Source: GCA-2737725 sp033763995 (GTDB lineage Bacteria > Pseudomonadota > Alphaproteobacteria > Rhodospirillales > Rhodospirillaceae). From it: DNA of 64,000 bases. The stretch lies in NCBI GenBank assembly GCA_033763995.1, contig JANRJL010000061.1, positions 96,834 through 160,833 of the forward strand. The letters are read 5' to 3'. Numbering within the stretch: position 1 is the stretch's first letter; every line of letters starts with the position of its first letter. Shown here one piece after another: positions 17,688 to 26,197 of this stretch. The translations under genes and the position numbers were made by a program. Under the pieces are notes generated by a model, which made no database searches, was not told the DNA's origin, and saw nothing but the letters and a program-made list of their open reading frames with translations.

Positions 17688-17716
17688 AACATAGCGATCT
17701 GGCGATTCCTAGCCAA
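17688..17716 (-). promoter_or_regulatory. Candidate sigma70 promoter of the major pilin
   Basis: On the minus strand TTGGCT (-35, 17711-17716) is separated by 17 bases from TATGTT (-10, 17688-17693). The predicted start gives a leader of about 60 bases before the pilin ATG at 17617. I looked for a sigma54 GG-N10-GC pattern and did not find it. Confidence 0.45.
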
Positions 17717-17771
17717 AACTAGCGTCTTGCGTCGCTATGATCGGACTATTTTAGCATTATTTATCAGCGGC

Positions 17772-18494
17772 TTAGGGTGCAACGCCTGATTGCGCTGCGG
17801 CCGCTTCTTCCGCCAACTTTTTTTCCGTATCGGCGATGAACTGCATCATGAAGTCGATCTCGTTTTGCGGCGTATCCGAGCGGACCTTGGACAGCGCATG
17901 TTGCATCGCCGCCAAGGCGCCGGTCAGATCGCCGTTCCTAGCCCGCAACAACGGCGACAGCTGATAGGCGAGGATGTTCAAGCCCGGCTCGTCGCTGGCC
18001 GCCAGTTGGTCCGCCAAGGCCATCGCCAGCTTCGGATCGCGAATGCGACGGTCGGCGATGACGATGGCTTCGCGCAACCATTGGATTCTATTTTTGGGCG
18101 CGGCCAGCACCGCCCGCGACGTGTAATCGATCAACCGGCGCAGGTCATCGGTTTGGGGCGTGAACGAGAAGTAAGACATGGCCATCGCGATTTGATACTG
18201 CGAAAGCGAATCGAGCTGGTCGAGAACGTCGAGCCAGCGGACGACCGCTTTCATGTCGTAGTCGGCCATGCGGGTGCTGCGGCCGCCCGTATCGCCGAAA
18301 TCCTGGATTTGCCGTGCAAAAACACGATGAAGAAAAGCCGGGTCGCCGAAAGCCACGAGGTTCACGGCATTGTCCGTGGGGCGCTCGGGCACGACCGGCC
18401 ATTGTTCGCTTAGGTCACGGGTCACACGCCAACCAAACGCCAGTTGAACCATAAGCATCACTGCGAGAAAGCAGGATCGCCGAAAGGTCGTCAT
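17772..18494 (-). CDS. Membrane-anchored protein of unknown function in pilus/ABC block
   Basis: A 240-residue protein I do not recognise. One N-terminal TM helix or uncleaved signal (about residues 5-22) is followed by WRVTRDLSEQWPVVPERP and a largely helical periplasmic domain that looks TPR-like (YQIAMAMSYFSFTPQ, LIDYTSRAVLAAPKNRIQWLREA), ending in an acidic/Ala-rich tail. Its ATG directly abuts the stop of the ABC permease gene, so the two are translated together. That makes it a likely third component of the ABC system, for instance a periplasmic adaptor, rather than a core pilus protein. Confidence 0.7.
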   Translation of the reverse strand: MTTFRRSCFLAVMLMVQLAFGWRVTRDLSEQWPVVPERPTDNAVNLVAFGDPAFLHRVFARQIQDFGDTGGRSTRMADYDMKAVVRWLDVLDQLDSLSQYQIAMAMSYFSFTPQTDDLRRLIDYTSRAVLAAPKNRIQWLREAIVIADRRIRDPKLAMALADQLAASDEPGLNILAYQLSPLLRARNGDLTGALAAMQHALSKVRSDTPQNEIDFMMQFIADTEKKLAEEAAAAQSGVAP

Positions 18495-19256
18495 TCAAAA
18501 TTGCTTGCGATTGAGGTCGATCGCGGCCGCGCCCAGAAGCAATGCGACGCCGACAACAGCCTGCGCGAGCAGGACGGAAGCCAAGTTTTTCTCGAGGCCG
18601 TAGATGAGCCAACTCGATTGGCCGAAGAGATCAAGGCGCGGCAACAGCAGCCCAAGAAATTCGACATAGGGGTTCAATATCTCGTTGATGCCGCCTTGTT
18701 TTCGGACATTCGAGGTCGCAATGCCCAGCAAGAACCCGATCGACCGTGAAAATGCATAAAACCCTGTCGTCGCGAAGACCGTGGGCAGACTCCGTTCAAA
18801 GCTCAGGCCTGCGAATAGGGCGAAGGCCACGACAATGAGCAATTCCAGGAACAGCGAAAGTGTCCAGAGGGCGGCCCCGGCCGGACTCGTGGCAAGGGCT
18901 CCGACCACGACACCGACGGGAATCACGATCAACGCCGTCACGAGCGACAAGCCCAAGCCATAGGACAGCAAGAACTCGGTGCGTGAAATGGCGTGAGAAA
19001 GAATCGCTTCGATTTCGCGCGATTCAACGAGCCGCTCGATGTGGGTCGCGACGAATACGATGACGCCCAGAATCACGACGATACGCGCGGCGCCGGCCGC
19101 GTACACGACGGCTGTTTGTTGTTGTTCGGAAATCGCCGAACCCCCCACGAAAATCGCCACCGCGAGAACCGCGGCGAGCACCGCAAACAGCGACAGGTAA
19201 AGGCGATCACGCAATGCCGTGATCAACACCAAGCGCGCCGTAGATCGCAGCTTCAT
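18495..19256 (-). CDS. ABC-2-type transporter permease in the pilus cluster
   Basis: A 253-residue membrane protein with six predicted TM helices, starting with LVLITALRDRLYLSLFAVLAAVLA. After TM2 comes RLVESREIEAILSHAISRTEFLLSYGLG, a segment typical of ABC-2/NosY permeases at the ATPase-coupling helix. It lies 36 bases downstream of the secretin gene and its stop adjoins the start of the 240-residue protein. The best ATPase partner is encoded 8.4 kb further along the same strand (9356-10120). The substrate cannot be inferred. Confidence 0.82.
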   Translation of the reverse strand: MKLRSTARLVLITALRDRLYLSLFAVLAAVLAVAIFVGGSAISEQQQTAVVYAAGAARIVVILGVIVFVATHIERLVESREIEAILSHAISRTEFLLSYGLGLSLVTALIVIPVGVVVGALATSPAGAALWTLSLFLELLIVVAFALFAGLSFERSLPTVFATTGFYAFSRSIGFLLGIATSNVRKQGGINEILNPYVEFLGLLLPRLDLFGQSSWLIYGLEKNLASVLLAQAVVGVALLLGAAAIDLNRKQF

Positions 19257-19292
19257 CGCACTTGCTCAAATCTCGGCAATCATCCGCCCGCG

Positions 19293-21260
19293 TCAAAAAG
19301 CGATGGGGCGGGGGTCGGGAGCGAACGTCTTGTAGAGACGAATATCTTCATCGGCGATCGTGTCGCTGTCGTTGACGACCGTCGCGCGGATGAAAATAAC
19401 CAACTCCGTGACTCGCGATCCGCGAATGTTTTGGCTCGCGGCTTGGCCAAGGATGGGGATATCCATGGCGCCCGGCAGTCCTTCGCGGTTGTTTTCGCTC
19501 ACCTCCTGCATCAGACCCCCGAGCACGACGGTCTGGCCGTTTTCCATGGTGACGATCGAATCCAATTCCCGGGTCTCGATCACCGGGATTTGCGAGGTAA
19601 TCGTTGTCGGCGTTCCGCCGGGATTTTCCGCGTTGATTTGCGCGACCGAGATCGCGACGGCGGGGTCAGACACAAAGCTCGTGATGCGCGTGATCGAGGG
19701 ACGCAAACCCAAGGATATCTTCTTTGTGACGGGATCCGCGACCGGCTGCACGCTCATGATCAACCCCACCGGGACACTCTTAATTTCGCTGTCGACGGTG
19801 ACGATGGTGCGGTTGGTTTGCTGGCTTTCTTCGCGCGTCACATCGAGATTGAAGAAGATTTGGTTCTCCGCCACCTTAAGTACCGCCGTTTGATTATTGA
19901 CCACGGTAATGCGCGGACTCGACAACGTACGCACGGTGCCGAATTGATTGACCAACTGCGCAGCGATCGACAAATCCTGATCGGAATTGGACCACGCAAG
20001 GCCGACCGTCGGCGTTCCGATATCTCCAGTAACGACGCTGCGCGAGAAATTGGTGGTCAATGCAACATCGTTGTTCGGGCCCAAGAAGGCTTGCCAATTG
20101 ATGCCGCTGCGAAATTGTTCGTTCAACGAGATCTCAAGAATCTTTGCTTCGATCAAGACTTGCTGAAGGACCGAATTGCGCACTGCGCGAAGGTATTTTT
20201 CGATCGCAGAGTGTTGCCGCTGCGTCGCGAAGACCGTGATGATTCCCGCCTGCGGATTGACGCTAAAGTTCGACGACCCGACCGCTCCTCCGCCCGTTGC
20301 GCGGCCGCCCGCTTGGGGTGCGGCAGGCGCGGCGTCTTCCTCCGCCTCAATTGCGCCTGCCGCTTGCCGCTGAGTGGCAGACAAATTCTGAGCCGCAGCC
20401 AGCGGGCCCTGCCCGGCAGCCGGAACGGCCGGCGGCGCGGCTTCAGTGTCGTCGGCGTCGTCGGCCAATTCTGCGGGACCAAACGTCGACGCAATCCCTT
20501 TGGCTGCGTCGCCGCGACGGCTTTGGATACTATTCAAAATCTGACCAACGTTTTCGCCGATCGTTGTCCAGAAATTGGCGTCAGAATTCGATTGAATCGT
20601 CGTTGCAGACTTATTGTTCCCACCGGCCGCCCCGCCGCCAATAGCCGAGGAAGCGGAAGACGCATCCGTCGAGCTTGAGACAGTGCCGGTCGACGAGCGC
20701 GATTGGTTCAGCACATCCATTCGGTACTGCTCAAGGTAAGGGTCGTCGACCTCAACCCGCAGCACATTCTTCTCGAGTTTGTAGCGCAGCTCGGCCAAGT
20801 CGCAGAGGCGTTCGATCACGTCGATGAACGGCCGGTCGGTGACGCTCAGGATCACGCCCCCCGAGATGCGCGGGTCCAGTTCCAGGTCCACCTCGGCCTT
20901 GCGCGCGAGCTCGATGATGATGTCGCGCACCGGCGTGGTTTCCGTCACCGCCAGCGAGACGCGGCGCACGTCGGCCAGCTCGGGCGCGCTGGGGGCGGCC
21001 AGCACCGACTGGAACGCGGGGATCGGCGGCGCGTCGCCCGTGGCGGCGTCCTGCTTGTCTTGGCCGCGCCGGCCCACGAGGCCTTCGTAATCCTTTTTGG
21101 TGGCGCCGCTGGCGGGGTCGTAGGTGTCCTTGCCGAAATTGGTGCAGCTGCCCAAGGCCACGGCCAGCGCGATGGCGGAGGCCACGCTCATCATCGGGCG
21201 CTTTAGTTTGCGCGCGCGCAGCGGCAATGAACGAACAACTGCGGTGGTGGCAATCGTCAT
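19293..21260 (-). CDS. Outer-membrane secretin, MshL/PilQ/GspD family lipoprotein
   Basis: A 655-residue secretin forming the outer-membrane pore for the pilus. The N-terminus is a lipoprotein signal (ALAVALGSC lipobox). A short STN-like domain follows (VSLAVTETTPVRDIIIELARKAEVDLELDP), then a Ser/Gly/Asn-rich linker, an N1-type region and the secretin core with PVIETRELDSIVTMENGQTVVLGGLMQE. I chose the ATG at 21260, seven bases after GGGGGA; the frame is open further upstream to 21368 but without family-like sequence. The peptidase, AAA ATPase and TPR genes lie just upstream on the same strand, as in MSHA loci. Confidence 0.9.
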   Translation of the reverse strand: MTIATTAVVRSLPLRARKLKRPMMSVASAIALAVALGSCTNFGKDTYDPASGATKKDYEGLVGRRGQDKQDAATGDAPPIPAFQSVLAAPSAPELADVRRVSLAVTETTPVRDIIIELARKAEVDLELDPRISGGVILSVTDRPFIDVIERLCDLAELRYKLEKNVLRVEVDDPYLEQYRMDVLNQSRSSTGTVSSSTDASSASSAIGGGAAGGNNKSATTIQSNSDANFWTTIGENVGQILNSIQSRRGDAAKGIASTFGPAELADDADDTEAAPPAVPAAGQGPLAAAQNLSATQRQAAGAIEAEEDAAPAAPQAGGRATGGGAVGSSNFSVNPQAGIITVFATQRQHSAIEKYLRAVRNSVLQQVLIEAKILEISLNEQFRSGINWQAFLGPNNDVALTTNFSRSVVTGDIGTPTVGLAWSNSDQDLSIAAQLVNQFGTVRTLSSPRITVVNNQTAVLKVAENQIFFNLDVTREESQQTNRTIVTVDSEIKSVPVGLIMSVQPVADPVTKKISLGLRPSITRITSFVSDPAVAISVAQINAENPGGTPTTITSQIPVIETRELDSIVTMENGQTVVLGGLMQEVSENNREGLPGAMDIPILGQAASQNIRGSRVTELVIFIRATVVNDSDTIADEDIRLYKTFAPDPRPIAF

Positions 21261-21461
21261 GAACTCATCCCCCAAAATCTCGCGCGAAGCCCCCACGGCC
21301 CGGGGGCGCGGTCGGCGTCGGCAAAATCCAACTCGAATTGCGTACCCCAACGGTCGCGCAATTCGCAAGACATATCACAAGTTTAGCAGAGAGTTTCAGG
21401 GCAATGCCACACCTGAAAAACTCTCGGATTACGCGGGGTTTCCGGCCCCCGTGCGCGGCCG

Positions 21462-22238
21462 TTAGGCAGCGAAACGATCCATGATGGCGGTGAAGAGGCC
21501 CGGGGAGAGCAAACACGCCCAGAGACTGGCGAAAATCGCCGGGCCGAAGGGGAACCGGTTCTGGCCCGTGGCGAGTCGCCAGCCCAAGCCGACAATGAGG
21601 CCCAAGAGACCCGCCAGCCCGGCGAAAACGACTGTCATCTGCCAGGTTTGCGCCAAGGCGCCCACGCTCAAGGCATAGGCGTCAGCCGCGCCCAGGATCG
21701 GCGTGCCGGTCAGCGCTCGACTGGCCGCCGCAAGCGCGACTCCGCCCACGGCGATCCCCAGGGCAAGGCCCACGGCCGACGTCAGGTCCACATTGCGCAT
21801 CCAACCCAGGGTCAGCAGGAGTGCCGCCAGCACCAGCAGCAGAGGCAAAGGCAAGCGGCGATGTTCCAGATCGATCACCGCCAGCGCCACCATCACGGCG
21901 CCCGCCGCGCACAGCGCCATCAGTTCGACGAGGTCGTGGACGCGCCAGGCAGCGCTGACAAAGACCACGGCCGTGGTCAGTTCGATCAGCGGATAGCGCG
22001 CCGATACGGATGCGTTGCAGTGACGGCAGCGCCCGCGGTTCAACGCCCACGACAACACCGGCACCAAATCCCGCGCCGTCAACGCGGTCTTGCAGTGCGG
22101 ACACTGGGAACGTCCGGCGGCGAAGCTTTGACCGCGCGGCAGGCGGTACGACACCGCCGTGACGAAACTGCCGAAGACCAGGCCAAACGCGGCGGCGGGA
22201 ATCAGGATTTGCGTCGGGGAGAGAAGGTCGCCGGTCAT
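21462..22238 (-). CDS. pilD: Prepilin peptidase / N-methyltransferase (A24 family)
   Basis: A 258-residue polytopic aspartic protease that cleaves the prepilin leaders and N-methylates the new N-terminus. The N-terminal half has FGSFVTAVSYRLPRG and the two zinc-type pairs CPHC and CRHC. The first catalytic Asp is in VIDLEHRRLP, and the second is probably in GAADAYALSVGAL, where the usual GxGD is GAAD, a small deviation worth noting. It sits between the secretin and the AAA ATPase gene, and should process all three prepilins in this window. Confidence 0.92.
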   Translation of the reverse strand: MTGDLLSPTQILIPAAAFGLVFGSFVTAVSYRLPRGQSFAAGRSQCPHCKTALTARDLVPVLSWALNRGRCRHCNASVSARYPLIELTTAVVFVSAAWRVHDLVELMALCAAGAVMVALAVIDLEHRRLPLPLLLVLAALLLTLGWMRNVDLTSAVGLALGIAVGGVALAAASRALTGTPILGAADAYALSVGALAQTWQMTVVFAGLAGLLGLIVGLGWRLATGQNRFPFGPAIFASLWACLLSPGLFTAIMDRFAA

Positions 22239-22245
22239 GCCGAGG

Positions 22246-23250
22246 TTAGCGCGAGGTCTCGGCGGAGGCCGGCGCCGCTGACGTGTCGAACACGCCGACG
22301 GCGCGCCCCATCAGGTCCTTGGCCCAGGACTGCAGGCCGGGGCTGAACATCAACAGCGCGATCACGGCGGCGGCCTCCAGCGCAATCACGCCCATGAGCG
22401 CGCGGCGCACCCAGCCGCGATGCAGCCGCCGGGGCTTGGCGAGCTGCGGAGAATCGTCGATGGCGGCTTCGGCGTGTTTCTCGGCCACCTGAATGGCGCC
22501 CTCGCCGTAAGCCACCAGCAAGGCCTTGTCGGCCAGGATATTGATGACACGGGGTATGAAGCCCGCCGCCGCGGCGACGGCCTGCATGGCACGGTCGGAG
22601 AACACCGGGAAGTCGACGCCGTCGACGCGGCTGCATTTGATGCGGTGCGACATATAGTGTGTCGCTTCTGCCATGGTCAGCGGGCCGGTGTTGAAGGAAA
22701 AGCCGATGCGCTGGTTGATCTGGCGCAGGTTGGGCTGCGCGAGCAGTTCGTCCAGCTCCGATTGGCCGAACATGACGATCTGCAGCAACTTGCTGCGCTC
22801 GGTTTCAAGGTTCGACAGCAACCGCACCGCTTCCAGGCCCGCCGCGCCCAGGGCCTGGGCCTCGTCGACGATCAACACCGCGTTGCGGCCGAGCGCATGC
22901 TGTTCCAGCAGAAAAGCGTTCAAGGCCTGCAGCATCTGCGCCTTGGTGCCGGGCTCCAGGCCGAACTCGGCGCACACCAAGCCGGTGAGACTGTCGGGAT
23001 CCACCTGCGGCGCATTGAGGTAGGCCACGGCGTCGTTGTCGGTGACCAGCTTGCGCAGCAGCAGACGGCACAGCATGGTCTTGCCGGTGCCGACGTCGCC
23101 CACAACCTTGAGGATGCCGGTGTTGCGCGCGATGCCGAACTGGATCGACTGGATGATCTCGACGTGCTTGTCGACCGGGTAATACTGGTTGGTGTTGGGC
23201 GTGAGGCTGAAGGGGTGTTCCTTCAGCCCGAAATGCGCGAGGTACGGCAT
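22246..23250 (-). CDS. MshM/ExeA-like AAA ATPase
   Basis: A 334-residue membrane-linked AAA ATPase. It starts MPYLAHFGLKEHPFSLTPN, as GspA/ExeA and MshM proteins do. Walker A is GDVGTGKTML, Walker B is NAVLIVDEAQ, and NLETERSKLLQIVMFGQ and LRQINQRI follow. A single TM segment lies near residues 285-305, with a short periplasmic end lacking the peptidoglycan-binding domain of full-length ExeA. Such proteins help place the secretin or platform in the envelope. It lies 17 bases upstream of, and partly overlaps in regulation with, the TPR gene before it. Confidence 0.88.
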   Translation of the reverse strand: MPYLAHFGLKEHPFSLTPNTNQYYPVDKHVEIIQSIQFGIARNTGILKVVGDVGTGKTMLCRLLLRKLVTDNDAVAYLNAPQVDPDSLTGLVCAEFGLEPGTKAQMLQALNAFLLEQHALGRNAVLIVDEAQALGAAGLEAVRLLSNLETERSKLLQIVMFGQSELDELLAQPNLRQINQRIGFSFNTGPLTMAEATHYMSHRIKCSRVDGVDFPVFSDRAMQAVAAAAGFIPRVINILADKALLVAYGEGAIQVAEKHAEAAIDDSPQLAKPRRLHRGWVRRALMGVIALEAAAVIALLMFSPGLQSWAKDLMGRAVGVFDTSAAPASAETSR

Positions 23251-23267
23251 GGGCTTTGCCCGCCGGG

Positions 23268-24491
23268 TTATTTCGCGCGCAGGTAACGCACGCGGCGTTC
23301 GATATCGGCCGTCGAGATGTCGGGCGGCACGCGGCCCGCCGCCGCCGCGCTGAGCACGCGCTCGTAGCTGGCCACGGCCTGCTCTTTCCGCTCCAGGCGG
23401 TCGAGCACGAGCGCCAGGTTATACTGATACATGGGCGCGTCGGGCGTGAGGTTGACGGCACGGCGCAAGTAGTCGAGCGCCGGTTCGAAGTTGCCCATTT
23501 TCGCGTAAGCCAAGCCGATCTGCGCCTTGATGGGGCTGAAGCCGGGGTATTCCCGTTCCAGGTCCAACAAGCGCTTCATGGCCTCGCCCGGTTCGCGCTC
23601 GCCGACGATGGCCGTGAGATTGGTCAGCGCCTCGCGGTTGTTGGGGTCGATCTTGAGCACGCGCTCGTAGGATGTGCGCGCCTCGTCGGAGCGGCCGAGC
23701 TTTTGCAGCGCGGCGCCGCGGCCCAATTGCGCCAGCACGCTGCGCGGCTCCTGCTGCAAGGTGCGTTCGTAGAAACTCAGGGCCATTTGGTAATCGCCGC
23801 GCACCAGGGCGCTGTAGCCGGCCGAGACGTTGTCTTGGGCCTGTTGCGAGACGCGGCGCACCTGCACGGCGTCGCCCACGCCCGAGAAATCGTATTCATC
23901 GCGCTTGATGTTGATGGGCGGGCTCAGCATGCGCGCCGGTGAATCGGCCGCGAGTTGCGGCATCGGCTGCGGCGCGGACGGCGCCGCCGCGGCCGGGGCT
24001 GCCGCCGGTTTCGCCGCCGGGGCCGGCGTCAGCGGAACCGGTTGATTGGCGGCAACCGCTTGAGCGGGAGTTTCAGCTTCTGCAACCGGCGCTTCCGTGG
24101 CCGCAGGCGTTGCCGCCGGAGCTTGCGCGGTCTCAGGTGCCGGCGGCGCGGGCGTGGCGGCCGGTTGAGGCGGCGATAGGGCCGTGGCGGGCTGTTGCGC
24201 GGGTGGCGGTGGTTGAAGGGCTGCTTGTTGAGCGGGCGCGGGTGCCGGCGCCTGAACGCGCGGCGCTGGCGGCGGCGGAGCGGAATCCTCGAATAGGAAA
24301 AATCCGGCGCCGATGACGACCGCCAAGAGCGCGGCCGCCCCGAGGCCCGCCAAACGCCAATTGAGGCCCGCGGCGGCCAAGCGCATGGCGCCCGACCCGC
24401 CCCCGGCAACGGTTTGCGTTGACGGCGCTTGCGGCTGGCGCTGTTCGTTTTCTTTTTGCGCCTTCTGCAGTGCCTTATAAAGGACGCTCAT
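23268..24491 (-). CDS. MshN-like TPR protein
   Basis: A 407-residue protein. The cytoplasmic start MSVLYKALQKAQKENEQ matches the N-termini of MshN-type proteins. One TM helix lies near residues 45-65 (LAGLGAAALLAVVIGAGFFLF). A long Pro/Ala-rich periplasmic linker of about 100 residues follows, then four or more TPRs in the last 180 residues (ALSFYERTLQQEPRSVLAQLG, DEARTSYERVLKIDPNN). I chose the ATG at 24491; the frame is open upstream to 24626 without family-like sequence. It is the first gene of the minus-strand pilus series. Confidence 0.82.
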   Translation of the reverse strand: MSVLYKALQKAQKENEQRQPQAPSTQTVAGGGSGAMRLAAAGLNWRLAGLGAAALLAVVIGAGFFLFEDSAPPPPAPRVQAPAPAPAQQAALQPPPPAQQPATALSPPQPAATPAPPAPETAQAPAATPAATEAPVAEAETPAQAVAANQPVPLTPAPAAKPAAAPAAAAPSAPQPMPQLAADSPARMLSPPINIKRDEYDFSGVGDAVQVRRVSQQAQDNVSAGYSALVRGDYQMALSFYERTLQQEPRSVLAQLGRGAALQKLGRSDEARTSYERVLKIDPNNREALTNLTAIVGEREPGEAMKRLLDLEREYPGFSPIKAQIGLAYAKMGNFEPALDYLRRAVNLTPDAPMYQYNLALVLDRLERKEQAVASYERVLSAAAAGRVPPDISTADIERRVRYLRAK

Positions 24492-24560
24492 TCCCCGCCC
24501 CAAATGGTCAACCGTTGCGTCACGGCCGACGTCCCCACGTATTCCAGAAATCGCGCCAAA

Positions 24561-24587
24561 CCTATACGCAAATACATAACGGGGCAA
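24561..24587 (-). promoter_or_regulatory. Weak candidate promoter for the minus-strand pilus series
   Basis: On the minus strand TTGCCC (24582-24587) and TATAGG (24561-24566) are separated by 15 bases, shorter than ideal. It lies in the only gap upstream of the MshN-like gene, so a promoter is expected here, but the match is poor. Confidence 0.25.
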
Positions 24588-24613
24588 TGGTGTCTCGGCC
24601 GCAAATTGTGATT

Positions 24614-24638
24614 GAAACCCCGGCATTTAGCGGGTTTC
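24614..24638 (-). terminator. Hairpin after the flavoprotein gene
   Basis: GAAACCCCGGC and GCGGGTTTC form an imperfect stem with a short AT-rich loop, 28 bases after the flavoprotein stop. There is no clear T-run after it, so termination is only suggested. Confidence 0.4.
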
Positions 24639-24665
24639 GACCGAACATCAGTTTCGAGACTTTTT

Positions 24666-26084
24666 TCACCACGTCAGCAGGCGTTGACCCAGCAATCGCC
24701 CGAAGGTGATGGCGGGGGTCACCATCATGCCGCCCACGGCGGCATCGCCCATGGTCTGGCCCGCGCCGATCACCTCGCCGGCGGCATAGAGGCCGGGAAT
24801 GGGCCGGTCCGATCCGTCGAGCACCCGCATTTGGGAATCGACCGCCAGACCGCCGGTGGTCGACAACGCTCCACCCTGTTGGCGGATGGCATAGAACGGC
24901 GGCGTCACGATGGGCCGCGGCATGTGCTTGCGCCCGAACCGATCCTGGCCGGCCCCCTGCCCGCGGTTGTAGTCGGCGACGTTGCTTTTGAGATTTTCAC
25001 CGTCGAGCTTGCAAAGGCCCGCGAGGCCTTCCAGCGTCGGCGCGCTGAAGAAGGCCTTGTGCTTGTTATAGGGGTCGGCCATCGGCGGCTCGAACCAGGC
25101 CATGACGATGTCGGGGCTTTCGCGCCGGATCACGTCGTCGAAGACGATCCACAGGCGTTTGTGCGGCTGCTGCTCCAGCGCCTTTTCGCGCTCGTCGATG
25201 ATGGGCTCGTCCTCGGCGATGAAACGCTCGCCACGATCGTTGACCCAGATTTCCCACGGCGGGCGATTTTGGGGAATGGTGTTCACGCGCAACGACAGCG
25301 GGCTCGGGAACGTGTCGTCTTTCAACACCGTCAGCGTCGAGATCGTATAGAGGTGCCCGTTGATGACCTTGGCGCCCACGGCCCGCGCCGCCAACAAGCC
25401 TTCGCCGCGCGCGGTGGGGCAGAATGCCTTCTGGTACTGCGTTTGATTTTGAATATCGCGGTAGAGGTCCACGTTGGCGGCGTACCCACCCGAGGTCAGC
25501 ACCACGGCGGCGGCGCGCGCCTCGGTCACCGCGTCCTTGTCGTCTTTGGCACGCACACCGACAACGGCGCCGTTCTCCACAACAAGAGACTGAAACCGCG
25601 TGTTGAGCATCACGCTCACGCGGCCCGCGGCGACCTGTTCGTCGAGCAAACGGCGCATCACCGCCAGAACCGAATGGCCTTGGTCGCGGCCCCAATAGGT
25701 GCGCGCCCGGCCGTAAGCCTGATGGCCGTAAAACAACGAGGGCGTCGCCGGATCGAAATCAAAGCCGTTGTCGTCGAGCCAGTCGATGGTGGCGGCGGCC
25801 TCGTCCACGGCAATGCGCACCAAGGCCGGATTGGCGTTACCGTTGGAAATGCGCATGACGTCGGCGAAATGAAGATCGGGATGGTCGTCGATGCCCTTGG
25901 CCTTCTGGCGCCGCGCGCCGGCCGCGCTCATCTGCGCCGAGGACCAATGCAGCGTGCCGCCGATGTCGGCGGCGACCTCGACCACCAACACGCGCGCGCC
26001 GCGCTGGGCCGCCGTGATGGCCGCCGGCAGCCCGGCCGTCCCGGCGCCGATGACGATGAGGTCATGGGAGGTTTTTTGCGACAC
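24666..26084 (-). CDS. FAD-dependent oxidoreductase, fumarate reductase / ketosteroid dehydrogenase type
   Basis: A 472-residue flavoprotein. The dinucleotide-binding motif GAGTAGLPAAITAAQRGARVLVVE is at the N-terminus, followed by ADIGGTLHWSSAQMS. The C-terminal FAD motif is LYAAGEVIGAG with GDAAVGGMM. The middle capping domain (ARTYWGRDQGHSVL, RGERFIAEDEP) fits the FAD_binding_2 family, which includes fumarate reductase flavoprotein and 3-ketosteroid dehydrogenases. No iron-sulfur or cytochrome partner gene is adjacent. There is no signal peptide, so a cytoplasmic enzyme is likely. The substrate is not assigned. Confidence 0.82.
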   Translation of the reverse strand: MSQKTSHDLIVIGAGTAGLPAAITAAQRGARVLVVEVAADIGGTLHWSSAQMSAAGARRQKAKGIDDHPDLHFADVMRISNGNANPALVRIAVDEAAATIDWLDDNGFDFDPATPSLFYGHQAYGRARTYWGRDQGHSVLAVMRRLLDEQVAAGRVSVMLNTRFQSLVVENGAVVGVRAKDDKDAVTEARAAAVVLTSGGYAANVDLYRDIQNQTQYQKAFCPTARGEGLLAARAVGAKVINGHLYTISTLTVLKDDTFPSPLSLRVNTIPQNRPPWEIWVNDRGERFIAEDEPIIDEREKALEQQPHKRLWIVFDDVIRRESPDIVMAWFEPPMADPYNKHKAFFSAPTLEGLAGLCKLDGENLKSNVADYNRGQGAGQDRFGRKHMPRPIVTPPFYAIRQQGGALSTTGGLAVDSQMRVLDGSDRPIPGLYAAGEVIGAGQTMGDAAVGGMMVTPAITFGRLLGQRLLTW

Positions 26085-26197
26085 GGCTGTCTCGCTCAGA
26101 TCCGGCGATGCCGATCAAGCCGCCGGCGCATTCGCCCAGCAGTCAATCGTGTTCGTCCGCTCTTATATTAGCCAGACTTGAGTTCGTCGCCGCCCAG

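Noticed and set aside
17694..17760. Sigma54 promoter for the major pilin
   Set aside because: No GG-N10-GC spacing in the upstream region; a sigma70-like pair fits better.
18993..20678. 561-residue plus-strand open frame
   Set aside because: Antisense to the ABC permease and secretin genes, which carry recognisable domains; no motif in the frame itself.
24612..26171. 519-residue plus-strand open frame
   Set aside because: Antisense to the flavoprotein with intact FAD motifs; composition is the mirror of that gene.
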